Assembly: GCF_964283195.1 (NCBI RefSeq)
Contig: NZ_CAXYLH010000001.1
DNA: 64,000 nt
Direction: 5' to 3' (one strand)
Source of the DNA: Paratractidigestivibacter sp003150175
GTDB lineage: Bacteria > Actinomycetota > Coriobacteriia > Coriobacteriales > Atopobiaceae
Part shown: in pieces, positions 8,390-17,152 of the stretch
Position numbering within the stretch: position 1 is the first letter of the stretch
Layout: every line of letters starts with the position of its first letter
Made by a program: the position numbers and the translations under genes
Notes under the pieces: model-generated
Told to the model about the DNA's origin: nothing
Seen by the model: only the letters and a program-made list of their open reading frames with translations
The model's database searches: none

Positions 8390-10120
8390 CTAAAACAGGT
8401 TATAGAGCTGCGTGAGCGGCAGCTTCCGGGCGGGCTCGCAGGTGGCGATCTCTCCGTCGACCGTCACCTTGTAGGTCTCGGGGTCGACCTCGATCGAGGG
8501 CGTGGCGTCGTTCAGGCGCATGTCCTTCTTGCCGATGTTGCGGCAGTTGTGGACCGCGACGCAGCGCTTCTGGAGCCCCAGCCGCTTGGGGACCTCGAGG
8601 TCGAGGGCGGCCTGGCTCACGAAGGTGAGGCAGCTCGTGGCGCGCGCGAGGCCGTCGGCGGCGAACATGTGGCGGTAGGTGACCGGCTCGGTCGTGGGGA
8701 TCGAGGCGTTGGCGTCGCCCATCTTTGACGCGACGATCATGCCGCCCTTGACGATGATGTCCGGGCGGCTCCCGAAGAAGGCCGGGTTCCACAGCACGAG
8801 GTCGGCGAACTTGCCCACCTCGACGGAGCCCACGTAGTCCGAGATGCCGTGCGTGACGGCGGGGTTGATGGTGTACTTGGCCACGGAGCGGCGCGCGCGG
8901 AAGTTGTCGTTGCCGTGGTCCTCGTCCTCGGGCAGGGGCCCGCGCTGGTCGCGCATCTTTGACGCGGTCTGCCAGGTGCGGGTGATGACCTCGCCCACGC
9001 GGCCCATGGCCTGGGAGTCCGAGCTCATCATGCTAAAGACCCCCATGTCCTGCAGGACGTCCTCGGCGGCGATGGTCTCGGGGCGGATGCGCGAGTCGGC
9101 GAAGGCGACGTCCTCGGGGATGGACTTGTCCAGGTGGTGGCAGACCATGAGCATGTCCATGTGCTCGTCGAGGGTGTTCACCGTGAAGGGCATCGTCGGG
9201 TTCGTCGAGCTGGGCAGGATGTTCGGCTCGGCCGCCGCGCGGATGATGTCGGGCGCGTGCCCACCGCCGGCGCCCTCGGTGTGGTAGGTGTGGATGGCGC
9301 GCCCGCCGATGGCGGCGATGGTGTCCTCCACGCAGCCGGCCTCGTTGAGCGTGTCCGTGTGCAGGGAAACCTGCACGTCATAGGCATCGGCCACGTTGAG
9401 CGCGTGGTTGATGGCCGCCGGCGTCGCGCCCCAGTCCTCGTGGACCTTGAGGCCGAGCGCGCCGGCCTCGACCTGCTCGGCGAGCGGCCGCTCGTCGGAG
9501 CAGTTGCCCTTACCGGTGAAGCCGAGGTTCATGGGGTAGTCCTCGGCGGCCTTGAGCATCATGTGGATGTTCCAGGGGCCGGGCGTCGAGGTCACGGCGT
9601 TCGTGCCGTCGGCGGGGCCCGTACCGCCGCCGATCATGGTGGTCACGCCGGAGTAGAGCGCGCAGTCGATCTGCTGCGGGCAGATGAAGTGGATATGGGT
9701 GTCGATGCCGCCGGCGGTCACGATGAGGCCCTCGCCCGCGAGCGCCTCGGTGCCCGCGCCGACGACCATCCCGGGCGTCACGTTGTCCATCGTGTCGGGG
9801 TTGCCTGCATGGCCGATCCCCACGATGTAGCCGCCCTTGATGCCGATGTCGGCCTTGTAGATGCCGGTGTAGTCGAGGATGAGCGCGTTGGTGATGACGA
9901 GGTCGAGCACGCCGTCGGCGCTCGTGCCCTTGACGTTTTGGCCCATGCCGTCGCGCAGGGTCTTGCCGCCGCCGAACTTGGCCTCATCGCCGTAGGTCGT
10001 GAGGTCGCGCTCGACCTCGATCACGAGGCTCGTGTCGGCGAGGCGGACCTTGTCGCCCGTCGTCGGGCCGTACATGGCCGCGTACTTCTGCCTGCTGATC
10101 TGCAAAGACACGCTACTCAT
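8390..10120 (-). CDS. ureC: Urease alpha subunit UreC (catalytic)
   Basis: The catalytic subunit, hydrolysing urea to ammonia and carbamate in the cytoplasm. All active-site residues are present by my count: nickel ligands His142 and His144 (THIHF), the lysine to be carbamylated Lys225 in GLKVHEDWG, His254 (VSLHTDT), His280 (TYHTEG) and Asp368 (SSDSQAMG), plus the flap Cys327-His328 in VCHHLDKSIPED. At 576 residues it has the usual length and no frame damage. It overlaps ureB by 8 bases. Confidence 0.98.
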   Translation of the reverse strand: MSSVSLQISRQKYAAMYGPTTGDKVRLADTSLVIEVERDLTTYGDEAKFGGGKTLRDGMGQNVKGTSADGVLDLVITNALILDYTGIYKADIGIKGGYIVGIGHAGNPDTMDNVTPGMVVGAGTEALAGEGLIVTAGGIDTHIHFICPQQIDCALYSGVTTMIGGGTGPADGTNAVTSTPGPWNIHMMLKAAEDYPMNLGFTGKGNCSDERPLAEQVEAGALGLKVHEDWGATPAAINHALNVADAYDVQVSLHTDTLNEAGCVEDTIAAIGGRAIHTYHTEGAGGGHAPDIIRAAAEPNILPSSTNPTMPFTVNTLDEHMDMLMVCHHLDKSIPEDVAFADSRIRPETIAAEDVLQDMGVFSMMSSDSQAMGRVGEVITRTWQTASKMRDQRGPLPEDEDHGNDNFRARRSVAKYTINPAVTHGISDYVGSVEVGKFADLVLWNPAFFGSRPDIIVKGGMIVASKMGDANASIPTTEPVTYRHMFAADGLARATSCLTFVSQAALDLEVPKRLGLQKRCVAVHNCRNIGKKDMRLNDATPSIEVDPETYKVTVDGEIATCEPARKLPLTQLYNLF

Positions 10121-10547
10121 CCCCCCTCAGGCCCTCGACGCCCGCGTCCCAACCGGGCGCGAATCCGCAGGCCACGCCCTCAACGTACTTGTCGAACCCG
10201 CGGCGATGCGCGCGCTCGAGGCTCGCGGCCTCGTTGCGCGCCACGGCCTCGGAGCGCGTGAGGTCGTTCAGGCCGTAGACGGTGCGCGCGCCGCCGAGCT
10301 CGACCAGACGCACGACCTTCTCCTCCCCCGGCTCGAAGCGCACGGAGTTGCCCGAGGGCACGTCGAGGCGATAGCCGAACGCCGCCGCGCGGTCGAAGCT
10401 GAGGCAGCGGTTGACCTCAAAGAAGTGGAAGTGGCTGCCGACCTGAACGGGCCGGTCGCCGAGGTTGGTCACGGAAAGCTCGATGGTCTTGCGCCCGGCG
10501 TTGAGCTCGATGTCGCCATCGGCGCAGATGACTTCTCCTGGAATCAC
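10113..10547 (-). CDS. ureB: Urease beta subunit UreB
   Basis: A structural subunit of the (alpha-beta-gamma) urease trimer. The diagnostic run GDRPVQVGSHFHFFEVN and the later RLDVPSGNSVRFEPGEEK are present. At 144 residues it is longer than the typical 100-110; the extra C-terminal part (after about residue 105) is unremarkable. It starts with ATG 10547 behind AGGAGG and is 10 bases after ureA. Separate ureA and ureB genes are the common bacterial arrangement, in contrast to the Helicobacter fusion. Confidence 0.96.
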   Translation of the reverse strand: MIPGEVICADGDIELNAGRKTIELSVTNLGDRPVQVGSHFHFFEVNRCLSFDRAAAFGYRLDVPSGNSVRFEPGEEKVVRLVELGGARTVYGLNDLTRSEAVARNEAASLERAHRRGFDKYVEGVACGFAPGWDAGVEGLRGDE

Positions 10548-10557
10548 GGGGCGCCTC

Positions 10558-10860
10558 CTACTGGATGGGGTCGTGGACGGTGACGAGCTTGGTGCCGTCG
10601 GGGAACGTGGCCTCGACCTGCACCTCCTTGACCATGGCGGGCACGCCGTCCATGACGTCGTCGGCCGTGAGGATCTGGCGGCCCATGCTCATGAGCTCGC
10701 TGACGTCGTGCCCGTCGCGGGCGAGCTCGAGCAAATCGGAGCTGATGAGGGCGACCGCCTCGGGGTAGTTGAGCTTGAGGCCCCGGTCGCGGCGCTCGTG
10801 CGCGAGCTGGCCGGCCAGGTGGAGCATGAGCTTCTCCTGGTCCTTATCGTTTAGTCGCAT
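10558..10860 (-). CDS. ureA: Urease gamma subunit UreA
   Basis: A 100-residue protein, the usual UreA length, matching along its whole length: KLMLHLAGQLAHERRDRGLKL at the start, NYPEAVALISSDLLELARDG, and VQVEATFPDGTKLVTVHDPI at the end. ATG 10860 follows AAAGGACG; a longer frame upstream lacks homology. It is the first gene of ureABCEFGD. The 304 bases upstream hold GTAAC boxes and a large hairpin, so the structural genes probably have their own control separate from the urt genes before them. Confidence 0.97.
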   Translation of the reverse strand: MRLNDKDQEKLMLHLAGQLAHERRDRGLKLNYPEAVALISSDLLELARDGHDVSELMSMGRQILTADDVMDGVPAMVKEVQVEATFPDGTKLVTVHDPIQ

Positions 10861-10948
10861 CGTCGTCCTTTCCACGGGTTTCACTCGCCTGTATCCTACG
10901 GCCGTCGCGGGACAAGAAAGAGACCCTTTACGCCCCGGGACCGAGCGC

Positions 10949-10973
10949 GTAACACCGCGAAACATCGCGTAAC
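10949..10973. promoter_or_regulatory. GTAAC/GAAAC direct repeats upstream of ureA (possible nitrogen regulator boxes)
   Basis: GTAAC, GAAAC and GTAAC occur at 10949, 10959 and 10969, with exact 10-base steps, 89-113 bases upstream of ureA. They resemble the GTnAC/GaAAC half-sites bound by actinobacterial GlnR, though there the spacing is usually 11. Similar boxes occur in the urtA/ygfM divergent region. The function is an inference. Confidence 0.4.
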
Positions 10974-11017
10974 AATTGGGGCCGGCAAGAAGGGCGCGGC
11001 ACGCGGCGAACGTCCGG

Positions 11018-11089
11018 GCGGGGGGTATTCGTTTCGGGGGCTGCGCTCGCTTCGCTCGCTTGGATGCCCCCTACACGAATACCCCCCGC
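11018..11089. terminator. Large hairpin between urtE and ureA
   Basis: GCGGGGGGTATTCGT (11018-11032) and its perfect reverse complement (11075-11089) enclose a 42-base loop that has its own GGGGGC/GCCCCC pairing and a CGCTCGCTTCGCTCGC repeat. No T-run follows. It may end urt transcripts or attenuate read-through into ureA. Nothing else but the GTAAC boxes is visible between 10861 and 11164. Confidence 0.5.
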
Positions 11090-11164
11090 CCTACTGCGCC
11101 GGCCACGGCTTTCTAGACCGGTTGCTTCCCGGAGCAAACCCGCGCGCCCCGCAGGTCGCAGGCC

Positions 11165-11869
11165 CTACAGCGACATCGTCTGCTGGAGCCTCTCTTGGTC
11201 GAGCTCGGCGGGCGCGCCGCTCATGATGACGCGGCCCTTCTCGAGGACGTAGCACTCGTCTGCGATGCCGAGGACGAACTCGAGGTACTGCTCGACGATG
11301 AGCACCGCGATGTCCTTCGAGATCCGGCGCAGCACGTCGCCGATCTCGTCGATGACGTTGGGCTGGATGCCCTCGGTGGGCTCGTCGAGCACAAGGACCT
11401 TCGGCTTGCCCATGAGCGCGCGGGCGATGGCGAGCTGTTGCTGCTGCCCGCCGGAAAGGTCGCCGCCGCGCCGGTCGAGGAACTCGCGCAGGATGGGGAA
11501 CGTCTCGAAGATCGACTCGTCGATCTGCCCCTTGCCGCCGCGCGCCTCGAGACCGAGCTGCAGGTTCTCGCGCACCGTGAGCTGCGGGAAGATCTCGCGC
11601 CCCTGCGGCACGTAGCCGATGCCGGCGTGTGCGCGCTCGTAGGGCGGCAGCGCCGTGACGTCGGCGCCCTCGACGAGCACCCGTCCCCGCGCCGCGGGCA
11701 GAAGGCCCATCACGGTCTTGAGCGTCGTCGTCTTGCCCGCGCCGTTGCGCCCCACGAGGCAGGTCACGCGCCCGCGCGCCGCCGCGAGGTCGACGCCCTG
11801 CAGCACCATGCCCTCGCCGTATCCGGCCCAAAGGCCGCTGACCTCGAGGGTGGGTTTCTCGTCCGTCAT
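11165..11869 (-). CDS. urtE: Urea ABC transporter ATP-binding protein UrtE
   Basis: The LivF-like ATPase of the urea importer. Walker A GRNGAGKTT (the frame reads CLVGRNGAGKTTTLKTVMGL), Q-loop YVPQGREIFPQLTVREN, signature LSGGQQQQLAIARAL and Walker B VLVLDEPTEGI are complete. The PTEGIQPNVI string is typical of UrtE and separates it from LivF. ATG 11869 is used; it begins 1 base after the urtD stop, so the genes are coupled. The product works with UrtD on the cytoplasmic face of UrtBC. Confidence 0.95.
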   Translation of the reverse strand: MTDEKPTLEVSGLWAGYGEGMVLQGVDLAAARGRVTCLVGRNGAGKTTTLKTVMGLLPAARGRVLVEGADVTALPPYERAHAGIGYVPQGREIFPQLTVRENLQLGLEARGGKGQIDESIFETFPILREFLDRRGGDLSGGQQQQLAIARALMGKPKVLVLDEPTEGIQPNVIDEIGDVLRRISKDIAVLIVEQYLEFVLGIADECYVLEKGRVIMSGAPAELDQERLQQTMSL

Positions 11870-11870
11870 C

Positions 11871-12668
11871 CTAAGCCTCGCCTCCTCGTCCCAGGTACAC
11901 ATCGATGACCTGCTGGTTCTTGGACACCTCGTCCATCGTGCCCTCGTCGAGGATCCGCCCCTCGTGGAAGACCGTGACCTTGTCGGACACGTCGCGGGCG
12001 AACTGCATGTCGTGCTCGACCACGATGACGGAGCACTCCTCCTTGACCTTCTGGAGCAGCTCGGCGGTGTGCTCGGTCTCGCGGCGGCTCATGCCGGCCA
12101 CGGGCTCGTCGAGCAGCAGCAGGTCGGGGCGCTCGGCGAGCAGCATGCCGATCTCGAGCCATTGTTTCTCGCCGTGGCTAAGGCGCGTCGGGTAGTCGAA
12201 CTTCTTTGCGTCGAGGCCGATGAAGTCGAGGACGTAGCGGATGTGGTCCTCGGTGTCGGCCGAGAGCTTCTTGAAGGTCGTCGAGTACAGGGTGTGCTTG
12301 CCGGCGGCGGCGAGCTCCATGTTCTCGAGGATCGTGATGCCGTTGAAGACCGAGGGGGCCTGGAACTTGCGGCCGATGCCGAGGTTCGCGATCTTGTACT
12401 CGCGCATGCGGGTCAGGTCGTACTTGCCCTTGTAGAGGATGTGGCCGCCGGAGACCTTGTTCTTGCCGCAGATGGCGTCGAGCATGGTCGTCTTTCCGGC
12501 GCCGTTGGGGCCGATGAAGAAGCGGATCTCGTTTTGGCCCACGGAGGTGGAGACGTCCTTGATCGCCTTGAAGTCGCCGAAGCTGATGCTCACGTCCTCG
12601 ATGGACAGAAGCGCGGGGTCCTTCGCGGCCGCCGCGGGGGCGGCGAGCGCGGTGCTGAAGAGTGCCAT
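11871..12668 (-). CDS. urtD: Urea ABC transporter ATP-binding protein UrtD
   Basis: The LivG-like ATPase of the urea importer, 265 residues. Walker A GPNGAGKTTMLDAICGK, the UrtD-typical IGRKFQAPSVFNGITILEN, a signature LSHGEKQWLEIGMLLA and Walker B LLLLDEPVAGM are present. The SHGEKQWLEIGM signature is characteristic of UrtD. Its ATG overlaps the urtC stop (TAATG). Confidence 0.96.
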   Translation of the reverse strand: MALFSTALAAPAAAAKDPALLSIEDVSISFGDFKAIKDVSTSVGQNEIRFFIGPNGAGKTTMLDAICGKNKVSGGHILYKGKYDLTRMREYKIANLGIGRKFQAPSVFNGITILENMELAAAGKHTLYSTTFKKLSADTEDHIRYVLDFIGLDAKKFDYPTRLSHGEKQWLEIGMLLAERPDLLLLDEPVAGMSRRETEHTAELLQKVKEECSVIVVEHDMQFARDVSDKVTVFHEGRILDEGTMDEVSKNQQVIDVYLGRGGEA

Positions 12669-13756
12669 TACGCCCGGCCTCCTTCCTGTTCGAGCTCGGG
12701 TATGTTCTCGGCGCCGGCACGGCGGGAGCGCCAGGCGCGGAAGCGAGCCGGGACGTCCTTGATCGACATCAGGCCGCCGGGGAGGAAGAGGATCACGAGC
12801 ACGCAGACGAGGCCGAGGCCGTAGCTCCACAGGTCGGGGAAGCCCTCGGAGGCGAAGGTCTTGACCCCGTTGACCAGAAGCGCGCCGAGGACGGGGCCGG
12901 CGAGCGTGCCCTTGCCGCCGATGGCGACCCAGATGATCATCTCGATCGAGGGGCTCACGGCGACGTCGGAGGGCGTGATGATGCCGACCTGGCTCACGTA
13001 CAGGGCGCCCGCGATGCCGGCGATGGCGGCGGAGAGCGCGTAGACGAACACCTTGAACAGCGCGGTGTTGTAGCCCGTGAAGCGCACGCGGTTCTCGGAG
13101 TCGCGGATGGCGATGAGGATCTTTCCCACGCGGCGGCCGACGAGGACCGAGCACAGGGCAAAGAGCGCGACGAGCACGGCGAGGGTCACGTAGTAGAGGG
13201 CGAGCTTGGTCGCGGGCGCGTCGAGCGGCAGGCCCAGCAGCGTGTCGAAGTCGGTGAGGCCATTGGAGCCGCCGGTGTACTGCTGGCAGCCGATGAGCAG
13301 CACCGAGAGGATCATGGCGAGCGCCTGCGAGAGGATGGTGAAGTACACGCCGCGGATGCGGTTGAGGAAGGTGAGGAGCCCGATGACGACGGCGACCACG
13401 ACGGGCACGACGACGATCATCGCGAAGGCGAAGCCGGCGTTGCCGAAGGGCACCCACCAGAAGGGCAGCGCGTCGAACCCGCTCCAGGTCATGAAGTCGG
13501 GAAGCCCGCCGCCGGAAGCCTCGAGCTTGAGGTACATCGCCATAGCGTAGGCGCCGAGGCCGAAGTAGACGCCGTGGCCCAGGCTCATGATGCCGGTGTA
13601 GCCCCAGATCATGTCGAGGCCGAGCGCCACGATGGCGAAGCACATGTACTTTCCGATGAGGCTCACGCGGAAGAGCGGGAGCATGAGGGGCAGGACGGCG
13701 AGCACGATAAAGACGACCGCCGCCACGACCCACTTCTTTGATTTCTTCTCGGTCAT
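12668..13756 (-). CDS. urtC: Urea ABC transporter permease UrtC
   Basis: A LivM-like permease of 362 residues with eight to ten hydrophobic segments. The motifs GLDMIWGYTGIMSLGHGVYFGLGAYAMAMYL near the start, then RIRGVYFTILSQALAMILSVLLI and GKGTLAGPVLGALLVNG, match UrtC/LivM. It forms the channel with UrtB. It begins 9 bases after the urtB stop. Confidence 0.96.
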   Translation of the reverse strand: MTEKKSKKWVVAAVVFIVLAVLPLMLPLFRVSLIGKYMCFAIVALGLDMIWGYTGIMSLGHGVYFGLGAYAMAMYLKLEASGGGLPDFMTWSGFDALPFWWVPFGNAGFAFAMIVVVPVVVAVVIGLLTFLNRIRGVYFTILSQALAMILSVLLIGCQQYTGGSNGLTDFDTLLGLPLDAPATKLALYYVTLAVLVALFALCSVLVGRRVGKILIAIRDSENRVRFTGYNTALFKVFVYALSAAIAGIAGALYVSQVGIITPSDVAVSPSIEMIIWVAIGGKGTLAGPVLGALLVNGVKTFASEGFPDLWSYGLGLVCVLVILFLPGGLMSIKDVPARFRAWRSRRAGAENIPELEQEGGRA

Positions 13757-13765
13757 TGCGTCCCC

Positions 13766-14668
13766 TTAGTCCTCGAGCGAGCGGTTCCTGGTCTCGAAGA
13801 GACCCTTGGGCTTGAACTGGAGCAGCACGATGATGCAGGCGAAGATGAGCACCTGGCCGAGCGAGGCGTCGGTGAAGAACTCGAAGGCCGACTGGCCGAT
13901 GCCGATGAACGCCGCGCCGAAGACGCTGCCGAAGATCGACCCCACGCCGCCCACGACGACGGTCATGAATGCGTTGACGATGTAGTTCTGGCCGAGCGTC
14001 GCGCCGATGAGGCCGATCCAGGTGAGGGTGCAGCCGGCGAGGCCCGCCAGCCCGCAGCCGAAGGCGAAGGTCGCGCCGTCGACCGCGCGGGTGTTCACGC
14101 CGAGCGAGGAGGCCATCTGGCGGTTCTGCATGACGGCGCGGATGTTGCGGCCCCAGCGTGTGCGGAACATCAGGACATAGACGGCAAGAAGTGCCAGAAG
14201 CGCGATCACGAGGATCCAGATGCGCGTGTAGGGCAGGTAGACGTCGCCGATGCGCAGCGACCCCTGCATGTAGGCCGGGACCTCGACGCCGACGTTGGCG
14301 GAGCCGAAGATGTTGCGCGCGGCCTGCTGCAAGATGAGGCTCACGCCCCAGGTCACGAGCAGCGAGTCCTCGGTGCGCCCGTAGAGGCGGCAGATGACGA
14401 GCTTCTCGAGGACGAGGCCGAGCGCCGCCGCGACGACGAAGGACGCGACGATGGCCACGGGCACGTAGGCGCCGAGGGCGGCGGGCGCGAGGTCGCGGAA
14501 GGCGTTCTGCACCACGTAGGCCGTGTAGGCGCCGATCATGATGAACTCGCCGTGCGCCATGTTGATGACGCCCATGAGGCCGAAGGTGATGGCCAGGCCG
14601 ATGGCGGCCAAAAGCAGGATGGAGCTCAGGCTGATGCCGTTGAACACCTGCATGATCACTGTTTCCAC
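13766..14668 (-). CDS. urtB: Urea ABC transporter permease UrtB
   Basis: A LivH-like permease of 300 residues. ITFGLMGVINMAHGEFIMIGAY, the central RNRQMASSLGVNTRAVD and VVGGVGSIFGSVFGAAFIG are conserved in UrtB. GTG 14668 is chosen as start because AGGAGG precedes it by six bases and it lies 1 base after the urtA stop; an ATG five codons later is the alternative. It lacks the long N-terminal periplasmic extension found in some proteobacterial UrtB. Confidence 0.95.
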   Translation of the reverse strand: METVIMQVFNGISLSSILLLAAIGLAITFGLMGVINMAHGEFIMIGAYTAYVVQNAFRDLAPAALGAYVPVAIVASFVVAAALGLVLEKLVICRLYGRTEDSLLVTWGVSLILQQAARNIFGSANVGVEVPAYMQGSLRIGDVYLPYTRIWILVIALLALLAVYVLMFRTRWGRNIRAVMQNRQMASSLGVNTRAVDGATFAFGCGLAGLAGCTLTWIGLIGATLGQNYIVNAFMTVVVGGVGSIFGSVFGAAFIGIGQSAFEFFTDASLGQVLIFACIIVLLQFKPKGLFETRNRSLED

Positions 14669-14669
14669 G

Positions 14670-15986
14670 TCACGCCTCCTTCTTGCTCAGGCCCGCCGCC
14701 CAGTCGCAGCCCTTGAGGTAGGGGTCGGGCTTGACGGGGTCGCCCGTCGACCAGACCTCGTCGATGAGGCCGTCGGCGTTGATGCGCCCGATGCGGACGG
14801 GCTTGTACATGTGCTGGTTCTCGCCGTCGATGGTCATCGTGCCCTCCGGGGCGTCGAAGGTGATTCCGCCCGCCGCGGCGCGCACGGCGTCGACGTTCGT
14901 GGAGCCGGCGGCCTCGACGGCGGCCTTCCAGAGGTAGACCGCGTCGTAGCCGGCCTCGATGGGGTCGTCGGTCACGCGCGAGTCGCCGTAGGCGGCCTTG
15001 TAGGCGGCCACGAACCTCCGGTTCTCGGGGGTGTCGGTGGACTCGTAGTAGTTCCAGCTCACGAGGTGGCCCTCGACGTAGGAGGCGCCGATGCCCTTGA
15101 CTTCTTCCTCGGCGATGGAGACCGAGCAGGTCATCACGTCGTCGCAGGTGATGCCGGAGTCCTTGAGCTGCTTGAAGAAGCTCACGTTGGAGTCGCCGTT
15201 CAGCGTGTTGAAGACGAAGTCGGGCTTGGCGGCGCGGATCTTGTTGATGATGGTCGCGTAGTCGGTGTGACCCATCGGGGTGTAGGTCTCGCCGACGATG
15301 TTGTAGCCCCTGGCCGCGGCCTGCGCCTTGATGACGGAGTTCGCCGTGCGGGGAAACACGTAGTCGGAGCCCATGAGGAAGATGCGCGGGCCGTAGTTCT
15401 GCGCGAGGTAGTCGACGGCCGGGACGATCTGCTGATTGGGCGCGGCGCCGACGTAGAAGATGTTCCTCGACGACTCCATGCCCTCGTACTGGACGGGGTA
15501 CCAGAGCAGGCCGTTCTTGGACTCGAAGACGGGCAGGACCGCCTTGCGCGAGGCCGAGGTCCAGCAGCCGAAGACGCAGGCGACGCCGTCGGAGTCGAGG
15601 AGCTTCGTGGCCTTCTCCGAGAAGGTGGCGTTGCTCGAGGCGCCGTCCTCGACGACCGGGACGAGCTTCTTGCCCAGGACGCCGCCGGCAGCGTTGATCT
15701 CGTCGATGGCGAGGACCTCGGCGTCGCGGACGGAGGTCTCCGAGATCGCCATCGTGCCCGAGAGCGAGTGGAGGATGTCGACCTTGATCGTGTCGCCGAA
15801 GACGCCGTCCGCGCCGTCGGCGGAGGACGCGGCGGAGACGGGCTCGGCGCCCTGCGCGCCCGCGGCGACGGTCGCGACGGCGCTGCCGCTGCAGCCGGCA
15901 AGGGCGGAGGCTGTGGACGCGGAGGCAGCGAGGCCCATGAGCCCCACGAACGAGCGCCGGCTCAGATTTGCCTGACGATTCGTCAT
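14670..15986 (-). CDS. urtA: Urea ABC transporter substrate-binding lipoprotein UrtA
   Basis: A 438-residue extracytoplasmic binding protein that delivers urea to UrtBC. The N-terminus has a twin-arginine motif (SRRSFVGLMG), a hydrophobic stretch and a lipobox LAGC, so it is probably a Tat- or Sec-exported lipoprotein. Conserved UrtA strings include VKVDILHSLSGTMAISE-like sequence (here IKVDILHSLSGTMAISET), VFGCWTSASRKAVLPVFE and LLWYPVQYEGMESS. It is the first gene of urtABCDE and the promoter must lie in the 314 bases shared with ygfM. Confidence 0.97.
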   Translation of the reverse strand: MTNRQANLSRRSFVGLMGLAASASTASALAGCSGSAVATVAAGAQGAEPVSAASSADGADGVFGDTIKVDILHSLSGTMAISETSVRDAEVLAIDEINAAGGVLGKKLVPVVEDGASSNATFSEKATKLLDSDGVACVFGCWTSASRKAVLPVFESKNGLLWYPVQYEGMESSRNIFYVGAAPNQQIVPAVDYLAQNYGPRIFLMGSDYVFPRTANSVIKAQAAARGYNIVGETYTPMGHTDYATIINKIRAAKPDFVFNTLNGDSNVSFFKQLKDSGITCDDVMTCSVSIAEEEVKGIGASYVEGHLVSWNYYESTDTPENRRFVAAYKAAYGDSRVTDDPIEAGYDAVYLWKAAVEAAGSTNVDAVRAAAGGITFDAPEGTMTIDGENQHMYKPVRIGRINADGLIDEVWSTGDPVKPDPYLKGCDWAAGLSKKEA

Positions 15987-16300
15987 CCAGACCTTCCTTT
16001 CGTCGTTGTTCGGTGCGTTCGCTTGCGGTTATACGCGAGGGCGACGAGCGGTCTGGATTCGGCGGTGAACGGCGAAACACGATAGTTGCGCTAGGCAGCA
16101 TTCGTCACATCAGCGCAGGTAAACCGATATACGCGAGAAATCCCCGCGTAACGCGTAACCTCCCCGTAACCCGCCAACGCTGGGTGGGGGCGATATAGCT
16201 GCGAAAACACAACGCAGCACGTGTGGGGATATTAAATTGGGCCTCTGAGCTGTTGTAAAATTTGTCTTTACATGGCAAGAAGCGCGACCGAGGAGGACCC
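15987..16300. promoter_or_regulatory. Divergent urtA/ygfM control region with GTAAC boxes
   Basis: No gene is visible in these 314 bases. GTAAC occurs at 16148, 16155 and 16166; the last two are 11 bases apart (GTAAC, six bases, GTAAC), the spacing used by GlnR-type nitrogen regulators. A -10-like TAAAAT is at 16256-16261 for the plus-strand genes without a clear -35. GGAGG at 16291-16296 is the ygfM ribosome site. Confidence 0.4.
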
Positions 16301-17152
16301 GTGCTCAAATTCGAGCAATACGCTCGCCCCGCAAGCACAAAGGAGGCCTACGACCTCCTGCAGGAGAACCGGCTCGCCACCGTCATCGGCGGCATGATGT
16401 GGCTTCGCCTCTCGGACCGGACGATCCCCATCGGCATCGACCTCTCGGGCTGCGGCCTGGACCGGATCGAGGAGACCGACGACGCCTTCGTCATCGGCGC
16501 GATGGTCACGCTCGGCCAGCTCGAGAACCACGAGGCCTTCGCCCGCATGACGCGCAACGTCTTTACCGACGGCGTGCACGACATCATCGGCACCCAATTC
16601 CGCAACCTCGCCACCGTGGGCGGCTCGGCCTACGCGCGCATGGGCTTCTCGGACATCGTCACGGCGCTGCTGCCCCTGGACACCTGGGTGGAGTTCACCG
16701 GTGCCGGCACCATGCGCTTCGCCGACTTCGTCAACGGCGGCGCGGCGCGCGACGTCCTCGAGCGCATCGTCGTCCGCAAGCACGACTACCGCGCGAGCTT
16801 CCAGTGCGTGCGCAACTCCGCAACGGACTTCTCGACCCTCAACGTGTGTGCCGCGTTGTGGGACGACGAGTGGCACCTCGCCGTCGGCGCACGGCCAAAG
16901 AAGGCCAAGTTCCTCGAGGGCGACGAGCTCGCCCTCCCCCGCGACTTCACGCCCGACGAGCTCGCCGCCGCGTGCGAGCGCGCCCGTTACCTCAACTACG
17001 GCACCGACCGCCGCGCGAGCGCCGACTACCGCGCCGAGCTCGCCGAGGTGCTCAGCCGCCGCGCGATCCTCACCGCCACCAACCAGCTCGACGTCGAGAC
17101 CGAGCTGCGCCTGGCCGCCGAGGCCGCCAAGCCCAAGGGGGTCATCCAGTAA
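16301..17152 (+). CDS. ygfM: FAD-binding subunit of molybdenum hydroxylase (YgfM-like)
   Basis: A 283-residue protein of the CO-dehydrogenase flavoprotein-like FAD_binding_5 family. VIGGMMWL replaces the classic FAD pyrophosphate motif AGGT/GGT near residue 30, and GTQFRNLATVGGSAYARMGFSDIVTALL contains the second FAD-binding region (usually IRN-ATVGGN). This version resembles E. coli YgfM and 'selenium-dependent hydroxylase' FAD subunits. GTG 16301 with GAGGAGG at good distance is the start. It shares TAATG with the next gene, so the two subunits are made together; FAD passes electrons to NAD or another acceptor. Confidence 0.88.
   Translation: MLKFEQYARPASTKEAYDLLQENRLATVIGGMMWLRLSDRTIPIGIDLSGCGLDRIEETDDAFVIGAMVTLGQLENHEAFARMTRNVFTDGVHDIIGTQFRNLATVGGSAYARMGFSDIVTALLPLDTWVEFTGAGTMRFADFVNGGAARDVLERIVVRKHDYRASFQCVRNSATDFSTLNVCAALWDDEWHLAVGARPKKAKFLEGDELALPRDFTPDELAAACERARYLNYGTDRRASADYRAELAEVLSRRAILTATNQLDVETELRLAAEAAKPKGVIQ

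Noticed and set aside
11871..13733. One 620-residue protein joining urtC and urtD
   Set aside because: Its N-terminal half is an out-of-frame reading of urtC (Arg-rich). urtD starts at the ATG 12668 overlapping the urtC stop.
16399..17151. Extension of the xdhD frame 250 codons upstream
   Set aside because: It reads the ygfM gene in another frame and gives Arg/Pro-rich sequence. The true start is the ATG at 17152, overlapping the ygfM stop as TAATG.
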